This document shows positions 20,990 through 27,602 of a DNA stretch of 64,000 nucleotides, piece by piece. Below the pieces are notes generated by a model that was not told the DNA's origin, did not search any database, and was given only the letters and a program-made list of their open reading frames with translations. Every line of letters begins with the position of its first letter. The first letter of the stretch is position 1. The DNA lies in NCBI GenBank assembly GCA_035697485.1, contig DASSCU010000033.1, positions 1 through 64,000 of the forward strand. Reading direction: 5' to 3'. Source of the DNA: Actinomycetota bacterium (GTDB lineage: Bacteria > Actinomycetota > UBA4738 > HRBIN12). Position numbers and translations under genes: made by a program.

Positions 20990-21889
20990 TTACTCGAAGG
21001 TCGGAACGCTCGTGTCGGTCTCGAGCCACTCGTCCTTCAGCGCATCGAGCGTCCCGCCGGCCTCGAGCGCAGCGATGCCCAGGTTCACGCACTCCACGAA
21101 CGGGTTCCCCTTCTCGAACGTCAGGCCGAACTGCTCCTGCTCGCCCAAGTCGGGGAACTGCCCGACGACGACGTCGGCGTAGCCGTAGAACGCGGTCGGG
21201 AAGTCGACGACCACGCCGTCGATCTGTCCGTTCTTCAGGTCCTTGAGCGCGAGGTCGAGGTCGTCGTAGACGCTGGCGCCCTCGGTCGGCTGGACGAGTT
21301 CCTCGATCGCCGTGAGGCTCGTCGTGCCGATCGGTGCGCCCAGCCTCAGATCCTGGAGCTCGGCCAGCGTGGTCGCGCCGATCGCCGGCGAACCCTCGTT
21401 CGCGATCAGTGCCTGGTTCACGTCGAAGTACCCGTCGCTGAAGTCGACCGCCTGCGCCCGCTTCTCGGTGATCGAGACCTGCTGCATCGAGAAGTCGAAG
21501 TCCTTCGGACCGGGCGCGAAGGACTTGTTGAACGGGATGCCGAGCCATTGCACCTGGTCCTCGCTGAAGCCGAGCTCCTCGGCGAGCGCGTAAGCGAACG
21601 CGGACTCGTATCCCTCGCCGGAGTGCGGATCGCCCGTGAACTGGCCGGACTCCCATTCGGAGCCCTCGACGCTCTTGCCTCCGTACCACGGCTTGTACGC
21701 GGGGTTGCCCGTGGCGATCGTGAGCGTGCCCTCGTTGACGAGGTCCGCGTCGGCCGCACAGGTCGCGGCGTCCACGGGCGCCGGCTCGGTGGCGCCGCCG
21801 CTGTCGGCGGGTTGGCTCGTTTCGTCTTCGGGCGCGCAGGCGGCCGCGACGATCGCGAGCACCGCGAGCCCGAGCAGGAATCTCCGCAT
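20990..21889 (-). CDS. Polar amino-acid ABC importer, substrate-binding lipoprotein
   Basis: The 299-residue product has a lipoprotein signal (MRRFLLGLAVLAIVAAAC, cysteine at 18) followed by an acidic linker and an SBP_bac_3 domain: LTIATGNPAYKPWY, GYESAFAYALAEELG and later QVSITEKRAQAVDFSDGYFD correspond to the family's ligand-binding lobes. It captures a polar amino acid outside the membrane and delivers it to the permease. The ATG at 21889 is chosen since it begins the signal peptide and follows GAGGGGG; 14 residues upstream are open but lack signal character. Confidence 0.94.
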   Translation of the reverse strand: MRRFLLGLAVLAIVAAACAPEDETSQPADSGGATEPAPVDAATCAADADLVNEGTLTIATGNPAYKPWYGGKSVEGSEWESGQFTGDPHSGEGYESAFAYALAEELGFSEDQVQWLGIPFNKSFAPGPKDFDFSMQQVSITEKRAQAVDFSDGYFDVNQALIANEGSPAIGATTLAELQDLRLGAPIGTTSLTAIEELVQPTEGASVYDDLDLALKDLKNGQIDGVVVDFPTAFYGYADVVVGQFPDLGEQEQFGLTFEKGNPFVECVNLGIAALEAGGTLDALKDEWLETDTSVPTFE

Positions 21890-21973
21890 CGCGCATCCCC
21901 CTCGTTCGTGTCGTCCCAGGCAGGCAACCACCGCCTCGCGCCCAGGGTCCGGAGCCTAGCAGAGCGTTTCGTG

Positions 21974-22613
21974 CTACCTGCGGGGTTCCCAGCTGAAGAA
22001 CCGAGCGGCGAGCACGAGGCCTGCGACCCCGCGCCTCGTCCATGAAGTGGGTCGCGAGGAAGACGGTCTTCCCGAGGTCGGCGAGGGTTGCGCACGATCT
22101 CCCGTGCGTTGCGCCTCGCGTTGGGGTCGAAGCCGGTCGTGGGCTCATCCAGGAAGAGCAGCTCGAGTCGCCGGCGAGCGCGACCGCCACGTCGAGCCGA
22201 CGCTGTTGCCCGCCCGAGAGCTTGTTCACACGGGTATCGCGCTTCTCGGCGAGCCCATGAGCTCGATCACCTCGTCGACCTCCCGCGGCGCTGGGTAGTG
22301 CCCCGCGTACTGCTGAACCGTCTCCCGCACCGTGAGGAACGGGTCGACGCCTGTCGACTGCAGGACGATGCCGGTCCGCCGCTTCTGCTCGGCTCCGCCC
22401 GATGCGGGATCGCTGCCGAGCACGCGCACCCCGCCCCCCGGTGCGGTCGCGGTACCCCTCGAGGATCTCGCCGTGGTCGTCTTGCCGGCGCCGTTGGGGC
22501 CGAGCAGGGCGAACACCTCCCCCCGGTCGACGTAGAGGTCGATGCCCCTGACGGCCTCCACGTCGCCGTAGGCCATGCGGAGGCCCCGGACATCGATCAC
22601 GCGTTCGCTCATC
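21974..22613 (-). pseudogene. Decayed ABC-2 type exporter: frameshifted ATPase fused by deletion to the permease tail
   Basis: The minus strand encodes recognisable pieces of a drug-exporter-type ATPase in shifting frames: MSERVIDVRGLRMAYGDVEA, Walker A GPNGAGKTTT, then EILEGYRDRTGG in a second frame, GIVLQSTGVDPFLTVRE back in the first, then LSGGQQRRLDVAVALAGD, LLFLDEP and LGKTVFLATHFMDEA. At least four single-base shifts are needed (near 22475, 22255, 22165 and 22095). Directly after FMDEA the sequence reads GVAGLVLAARFFSWEPRR and stops; this looks like the last residues of an ABC-2 permease, so the end of the ATPase and nearly all of the permease appear deleted. Its ATG overlaps the stop of the preceding dehydrogenase gene. 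Sequencing error alone does not explain the missing segment. Confidence 0.75.
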
Positions 22614-23658
22614 GGCCTCCATCGCCACGTGCGGTCGGACCCGGGGGAAGTCCTCGGCCGTGGCCCGCAGGCGGCTCGCCCGTGCCGTGGCCGGCTTCCT
22701 TGTCGACGACGTTCTCGAGCGGCTCGCCCTCGGAGAACCGTCGCAGGTTCTCGACGAAGACCGACACCACACGACCTTCCCACCCCTCGGCGTCGCCGCT
22801 GATGTGGGGCGAGACGATCACGTTCGGCATCGCCCACAGCGGGCTCTCGGCCGGCAGCGGCTCGGTCGCGAAGACGTCGAGGGCCGCGCCGGCGATCGTG
22901 CGGGCCGCCAGCGCCTCGACGAGCGCGGATTCGTCGACCGTGCCCCCGCGTCCCACGTTGTAGAAGCGAGCGCGCGCGGGCATCGCCGCGAACGCGTTCG
23001 CGTCGAACAGGCCCCGGGTCTGCGCGGTGAGCGGCAGCGCGTCGAGGACGTGGTCGGCGTCGGTGAGCGCGCGGTGGAGCTGCGCGACGCCGAGCACGTC
23101 GCCGAACGTCTCGTGTGCTCGCGGCTGCCGGCCGACGAGGGTGACCGACATGCCGAGGGCGAGCGCGCGTGTGGCCGTCGCCCGGCCGATCGGTCCGGGG
23201 CCGACGATCACGAGCCGCGCTCCCTCGAGCCGCTCGGTCGTGCGTCCCGTCGTCCACTCCCCTCGATGTTGGTCGACGATCGATCGCTGCAGCCCCGTGG
23301 TGAATGCGAGCATCGCCCCGACCACCCACTCGGCGATCGGCTCGTCGAAGACGCCGGCGGCGTTCGTCACGACGACGTCGCTCTCGATCAATCCTGGGAA
23401 CAGGAGCGCATCGACCCCCGCCGACGCCGACTGGATCCATCGGAGGCGATCGGGGGCCGGCCAGAGCCCGGGCAGCCAGGTCGGATCGAGGCGCCACAGG
23501 AACACGACGTCGGCGTCCGGAAGGAGCCTCGAGAGGGCTCCAAGCTCGGGCGCGTAACGCAGCTCTGCCACCTCGGTCGCCGCCTCGATGCCCGGCGGGG
23601 GATCGGCGGCGTCGGCGCCTGCGACCACGACGACGGGCCTCCGATCGGCTGGGCTCAC
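22609..23658 (-). CDS. D-isomer-specific 2-hydroxyacid dehydrogenase
   Basis: The 349-residue NAD(P)-dependent enzyme has the Rossmann motif VGPGPIGRA (152-160), catalytic Arg237 (NVGRGGTVDE), Glu266 (DVFATEPLP) and His285 (VSPHISGDAEGW). The DAEGW ending resembles glyoxylate/hydroxypyruvate reductase-like members of the family. It reduces a 2-ketoacid to a D-2-hydroxyacid; the substrate is unknown. The last 35 residues are Gly/Pro-rich and unusual, possibly an extension created when the downstream exporter decayed. It overlaps both neighbours by ATGA, downstream of DUF2203. Confidence 0.92.
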   Translation of the reverse strand: MSPADRRPVVVVAGADAADPPPGIEAATEVAELRYAPELGALSRLLPDADVVFLWRLDPTWLPGLWPAPDRLRWIQSASAGVDALLFPGLIESDVVVTNAAGVFDEPIAEWVVGAMLAFTTGLQRSIVDQHRGEWTTGRTTERLEGARLVIVGPGPIGRATATRALALGMSVTLVGRQPRAHETFGDVLGVAQLHRALTDADHVLDALPLTAQTRGLFDANAFAAMPARARFYNVGRGGTVDESALVEALAARTIAGAALDVFATEPLPAESPLWAMPNVIVSPHISGDAEGWEGRVVSVFVENLRRFSEGEPLENVVDKEAGHGTGEPPAGHGRGLPPGPTARGDGGR

Positions 23659-24023
23659 AGCGGCTTCCTGTTCGAGTAGCCGGCGTGTTCTTCGTGGAAC
23701 CAGGTCACCGAGGCTTCTCCGAGGCGCCAGCAGAGGAACACCCGCCTGCCCTCGCGTTCGGCAGGGAAGTCCACGAGCCCGATCTCGGGGTCGCGGAGCA
23801 GGATGCCCTCATCGGCGAGTGTCGTGAGGTCCTCACGCAGTCGCTCTTGCGCCGTGAACCAGTCGGTGCCGGCAACGCCGCCGCCGTCCGTCTCCACGGC
23901 CGCGGTGATGCGGTCGCTCGCGTCGACCAGCGCCCGGCGCGCGTCGCGGACCCGCGGCAGCAGCTCCATGAGCAATGGCAGCGTCGCCTCGGCCTGCGCG
24001 ACGTCGAAGACCTTCGCCGTCAT
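23655..24023 (-). CDS. DUF2203 family protein
   Basis: The 122-residue protein matches the DUF2203 pattern: FDVAQAEATLPLLMELLPRV at the start, a helical middle and the diagnostic end GLVDFPAEREGRRVFLCWRL followed by GEASVTWFHEEHAGYSNRKPL. The function of the family is unknown. The conserved Trp/His/Glu cluster near the end could bind a ligand. It overlaps the HAD gene upstream and the dehydrogenase gene downstream by 4 bases each, so its product is made in a fixed ratio with them. Confidence 0.9.
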   Translation of the reverse strand: MTAKVFDVAQAEATLPLLMELLPRVRDARRALVDASDRITAAVETDGGGVAGTDWFTAQERLREDLTTLADEGILLRDPEIGLVDFPAEREGRRVFLCWRLGEASVTWFHEEHAGYSNRKPL

Positions 24024-24721
24024 GCCGTCTCCAGCACGCCGGTGAGGGCACGCAGGTCGGTGATGCGGGCGCCGGGATGCGCCGGATGCCGCTCGCGACG
24101 ATCGATCAGCACCGTGAACATGCCCAGCACCGCTGGCGGGACGACGTCGTACTCCGGGTTGTCGCCGACGAAGGCCACCTCCCTCGGCGATACCCCGGCA
24201 CGTTCGAGGGCCAGCCGGTAGATGCGTGGGTCCGGCTTCTCGATGCCCTCGATGCCGCTGATCACGCGCACCGGGAATCGGTCGCGCACGCCGAGCGCAG
24301 CCAGCAGGTCCTCGAGCCAGGCCTCGAAGTTCGACACGATGCCGAGCGTGACCCCGGCCTCGGCCAGACCGTCGAGCGTCTCCGCCACGTCGTCGAACAA
24401 GGCGTAGTTGCCGAGATCGGTGAACCCCTCGTAGAGCGTCTCGCGGAGGCCGTCGGCAGAGGGGAGGCCGAGCGACTCGAGCATGCGTCCGTACACCCCG
24501 AGCCAGAACGTGCGCGAGGCCTCGGGCGAGAGCGTCCACAGGTCCCCGTCGCGCGACGCTTCGCTGAAGCGACGAAGCACGGCCGCGCTCGCCTCGAGCA
24601 CGTCGTCGGGGTCGCGCTCGTGGCCGGCGTCCCGCACGATCCGGGAGAACAGCTCGGGGAACGACGGCGACGGATGCACAAGGGTCTCCCCCGCGTCGAA
24701 GAGCACGGCCCGGAACCTCAC
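24020..24721 (-). CDS. HAD-superfamily hydrolase (HDHD3-like)
   Basis: The 233-residue protein has the HAD nucleophile aspartate in AVLFDAGETLVHP, motif II in LGIVSNFEAWLE, the lysine in EGIEKPDPRIYRLALERAG and the acidic motif IV in VAFVGDNPEYDVVP. Motif I is DxGxT instead of DxDxT, so the usual general-acid aspartate is a glycine; this is typical of HDHD3- and dehalogenase-like branches. Phosphatase activity on a small metabolite is possible but not certain. GTG at 24721 starts the domain exactly. It lies 7 bp after coaE. Confidence 0.88.
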   Translation of the reverse strand: MRFRAVLFDAGETLVHPSPSFPELFSRIVRDAGHERDPDDVLEASAAVLRRFSEASRDGDLWTLSPEASRTFWLGVYGRMLESLGLPSADGLRETLYEGFTDLGNYALFDDVAETLDGLAEAGVTLGIVSNFEAWLEDLLAALGVRDRFPVRVISGIEGIEKPDPRIYRLALERAGVSPREVAFVGDNPEYDVVPPAVLGMFTVLIDRRERHPAHPGARITDLRALTGVLETA

Positions 24722-24728
24722 GTCGTCC

Positions 24729-25337
24729 TCACGCCGGCGATGATAGGGCCCGGGAGCGCAGGTCCGACCAGAGCTGGTCGACCCGCTCCTCGAGGCCGGC
24801 CACGGTGTCCTCGTTGTCCAGGACCACGTCGGCGTACGCGACCTTCTCCTCCAGGGGCATCTGAGCGGCCATGCGGTCGCGCACGTCCTTTTCGGCCATG
24901 CCTCGCTCGACGAGGCGGGCAACGCGTGCGTGGACGGACGCCGTCACGACCACGACGACCGGGAACCCCTCGTGCGCGCCCGTCTCGATCAGCAAGGGGG
25001 AGTCGACCACCACCACGTCGTCGGTCCCGGCGTGTGCGGCCACCGTTTCGGCGATCGCTCGCCGGACCACCGGGTGCACGATCGCCTCGAGGTCGGCGCG
25101 CGCCACGTCGTCGGCGAAGACGATCGACGCGAGGGCCTCTCGGTCGAGGGAGCCGTCGGAGCCGAGCACGCCGTCACCGAAGCGAGCGACCACGGCATCG
25201 AACCCCGACGTGCCCGGTTCGACGGCTTCACGCGCGAGCATGTCGGAATCGAGGACCACCGCGCCACGCGCCGCGAGCATGCGCGCGACCGTCGACTTGC
25301 CCGACCCGATGCCACCCGTGAGGCCGACGAGGAGCAC
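24729..25337 (-). CDS. coaE: Dephospho-CoA kinase
   Basis: CoaE phosphorylates the 3'-hydroxyl of dephospho-CoA in the last step of CoA synthesis. The 202-residue protein starts with VGLTGGIGSGKSTVARML, a P-loop at about 8-15, then DSDMLAREAVEPG, the conserved HPVVR segment and VVVDSPLLIETG. The length is normal for single-domain CoaE. GTG start. It follows rpsA by 30 bp, an association seen in other actinobacteria, and precedes the HAD gene. Confidence 0.96.
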   Translation of the reverse strand: MLLVGLTGGIGSGKSTVARMLAARGAVVLDSDMLAREAVEPGTSGFDAVVARFGDGVLGSDGSLDREALASIVFADDVARADLEAIVHPVVRRAIAETVAAHAGTDDVVVVDSPLLIETGAHEGFPVVVVVTASVHARVARLVERGMAEKDVRDRMAAQMPLEEKVAYADVVLDNEDTVAGLEERVDQLWSDLRSRALSSPA

Positions 25338-25367
25338 GTCGTTACCCGCCGCCCGGCCTGCGGCCCG

Positions 25368-27083
25368 TTAGTCGGAGCGACCTTCGCGCCGCTTCAGGTC
25401 CTCGAGGATCGCTTCGAGTGAGACCTCCTCGTCGGTGGCCTCCTCGGCGGCCTCGACCACCTCCTCGGCCTCCGCGACGTCGGCTTCGGCCGTGGCGGTG
25501 TCGCCCTCGGCCTCCGCGACGATCGCGTCGTCGATGGCGGCCTCGGCGACCGCGACGTCGACCGCCTCCTCGACCCGGGTCTCCTCGATCGCCGCCTCGA
25601 CGGCGGTCTCGGCGACGACGGTCTCGACGGCTTCCTCCACGGCCTCAGCCACGGCATCCTCGGTGGTGTCGACCTCGGACTCGGCGACCTCAGGCTCGGC
25701 GGGGGCCGGCGCCGCGGGTTCGGGCTCGGTCGCCCGGGCGGCGTCGGCCTCGGCGACCGCGGCCAGGATGTCGTCTGGGATCTGGATCGTGGAGACCATC
25801 TCGGGCGTCGGCTCACGCCGCTGCTCGGGTTCGGCCTTGATCTCGGGCTCGCGCGGCGGCGGCGCCGATACCTGACGCATCGACAGACTCACCCGCCGGC
25901 GTGACACGTCGACGTCGATCACCTTGACCTGCACCTCGTCGCCGACCGACAGCACCGACTCCGGCGTGTCCACGTGCTCGTGGCTGATCTCGGAGATGTG
26001 GACGAGGCCCTCGATACCCTGCGCGACGCGGACGAACGCGCCGAACGGCACGAGCTTCGTGACCTGGCCGGTGATGATCGCGCCGGCCTGCGACGTGCGC
26101 TCGAACTCCTTCCAGGGGTCCTCCTGGGTGGCCTTGAGGGAGAGCGAGACGCGCTCGCGCTCGAGGTCGACGTCGAGCACCTCGACCTCGACCTCCTGGC
26201 CGACCGTGACGACCTCCTGCGGGTGGTCGACGTGTTTCCAGCTCAGCTCGCTGACGTGCACGAGGCCGTCGACGCCGCCGAGGTCGACGAACGCGCCGAA
26301 GTTCACGATCGAACTGACCGTGCCCTTGCGCCGCTCGCCCTTCTGCAGGCCTTCGAGGAACTTCTTGCGTCCCTCGCTCTGCGACTCCTCGAGGAAGGCG
26401 CGCCGGCTCAGCACGACGTTGTTGCGGTTGCGGTCGAGCTCGATGATCTTGGCCTCGAGCTCGGTGCCGACGAACGGGTGTAGGTCGCGCACGCGACGCA
26501 GGTCGACGAGCGAGGCCGGCAGGAACCCGCGCAGGCCGATGTCGAGGATCAGCCCGCCCTTGACGACCTCGATCACCGGGCCTTTGATCGTCTGGCCCGA
26601 GTTCATGACCTCTTCGATGCGACCCCACGCGCGCTCGTACTGCGCTCGCTTCTTCGACAGGATCAGGCGGCCCTCCTTGTCCTCCTTCTGCAGGACCAGG
26701 GCCTCGATGTGGTCGCCGACCTTCACGACCTCGTTCGGGTCGACGTCGTGGCGGATCGAGAGCTCCTTGCTCGGGATCACGCCCTCGCTCTTGTAGCCGA
26801 TGTCGAGCAGCACCTCGTCGCGGTCGATCTTCACGACGTCGCCCTCGACGATGTCGCCGTCGCCGAAGTCGCGGAACGACGCCTCGAGCGCTTGGACCAG
26901 CTCCTCGGGCGTGTAGTCCTTGCCGTCGGCGGGAGCGGGGGTGGCGGGCGCCGCGTTGGCAGCCGGACGCGGTGCGGCTGCGGTCGCGGCGGTCGTGTCA
27001 GCGGCGGTTACCTCCTCGGTGGAGGCCTCAGGGGCCGCTTCGGTCTCGGTCGCCTCGGGGGCGACCGTCGTCTCGTCACTCAT
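25368..27083 (-). CDS. rpsA: Small ribosomal subunit protein S1 (bS1)
   Basis: S1 helps bind and unfold mRNA on the 30S subunit. The 571-residue product has an Ala/Glu/Thr-rich N-terminal extension of about 60 residues, four S1 OB-fold repeats (beginning GDIVEGDVVKIDRDEVLLDI, GQTIKGPVIEVVKGGLILDI, GERRKGTVSSIVNFGAFVDL, GAIITGQVTKLVPFGAFVRV) and a long Ala/Val/Glu-rich acidic tail of about 130 residues. Four domains fits the actinobacterial form. ATG at 27083 follows AAGGAG; the open codons upstream are leader. The leader has a good promoter and a perfect stem-loop. Confidence 0.96.
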   Translation of the reverse strand: MSDETTVAPEATETEAAPEASTEEVTAADTTAATAAAPRPAANAAPATPAPADGKDYTPEELVQALEASFRDFGDGDIVEGDVVKIDRDEVLLDIGYKSEGVIPSKELSIRHDVDPNEVVKVGDHIEALVLQKEDKEGRLILSKKRAQYERAWGRIEEVMNSGQTIKGPVIEVVKGGLILDIGLRGFLPASLVDLRRVRDLHPFVGTELEAKIIELDRNRNNVVLSRRAFLEESQSEGRKKFLEGLQKGERRKGTVSSIVNFGAFVDLGGVDGLVHVSELSWKHVDHPQEVVTVGQEVEVEVLDVDLERERVSLSLKATQEDPWKEFERTSQAGAIITGQVTKLVPFGAFVRVAQGIEGLVHISEISHEHVDTPESVLSVGDEVQVKVIDVDVSRRRVSLSMRQVSAPPPREPEIKAEPEQRREPTPEMVSTIQIPDDILAAVAEADAARATEPEPAAPAPAEPEVAESEVDTTEDAVAEAVEEAVETVVAETAVEAAIEETRVEEAVDVAVAEAAIDDAIVAEAEGDTATAEADVAEAEEVVEAAEEATDEEVSLEAILEDLKRREGRSD

Positions 27084-27115
27084 CTGGTCGGTCTCCTTCC
27101 GGCGCGCGGGGCTCA

Positions 27116-27144
27116 CCACTCGCGGTTTGGGATTGTGCGAGTGG
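27116..27144 (-). promoter_or_regulatory. Stem-loop in the rpsA leader
   Basis: CCACTCGC at 27116-27123 and GCGAGTGG at 27137-27144 form a perfect 8-bp stem with a 13-nt loop in the 5' untranslated region of rpsA, about 30 nt before the start codon. S1 is known to regulate its own leader in enterobacteria; whether this stem does so is inference. Confidence 0.4.
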
Positions 27145-27171
27145 CACGCGAGCGAACCCACGGCCGTGCAC

Positions 27172-27201
27172 AGGGTAGGTGTCCAGCGGAAACGCCGTCA
27201 A
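27172..27201 (-). promoter_or_regulatory. Promoter of rpsA
   Basis: On the minus strand TTGACG (27201-27196) is followed after 18 nt by TACCCT (27177-27172). It predicts transcription from about 27165 and a leader of about 80 nt. Confidence 0.6.
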
Positions 27202-27214
27202 ACGAGGCAGGTGC

Positions 27215-27562
27215 TCAGGCGGGCTCGGCCGCCTCAGGTGAGGGGTCACCCCCGGGGAGCATCGTCAGAAGCATGATCGTGGGCTCGACGGCCTCCAGCG
27301 AGTGGACCGTCCCCGGACTCATGGTCACCCACGATCCATGTCGCAGCCGTTCCTCCCTGCCCTCCACCTCGAACCGAAGGTCGCCGGCGAGGACCTGGAC
27401 GATCGCGGCACGAGCCGCCGCGTGCTCGGCCAGACCCTCGCCAGCATCGAACCCGAACACGGTCACGTCGACGCCGCCCTCGCGATACACGACCTTGGAG
27501 ACGACCGCTCCCGGTTGGATCGTCACGAGCTCGCGGAGATCCTCGAACGTTACGGACCCCAT
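27215..27562 (-). CDS. Cupin-domain protein
   Basis: The 115-residue protein is a single cupin barrel: GGVDVTVFGFDAGEGLAEHA forms the first cupin strand set and a possible metal histidine, IVQVLAGDLRFEVEGRE the middle, and GSWVTMSPGTVHSLEAVEP the second motif with a histidine. One usual His-x-His pair is reduced to a single histidine, so metal binding may be weak. Proteins of this size often bind small ligands or act as epimerase-like or stress proteins. It sits between polA and rpsA on the same strand. Confidence 0.85.
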   Translation of the reverse strand: MGSVTFEDLRELVTIQPGAVVSKVVYREGGVDVTVFGFDAGEGLAEHAAARAAIVQVLAGDLRFEVEGREERLRHGSWVTMSPGTVHSLEAVEPTIMLLTMLPGGDPSPEAAEPA

Positions 27563-27602
27563 GCGGACGCCTCCCCCCTGCAGCGAGCGGCCATGCCCGC
27601 CT

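Noticed and set aside
25394-25840. Ser/Arg/Pro-rich open frames on both strands over the rpsA tail
   Set aside because: They are shadows of the Ala/Val/Glu repeat-like C-terminal tail of S1 and have no independent signals.
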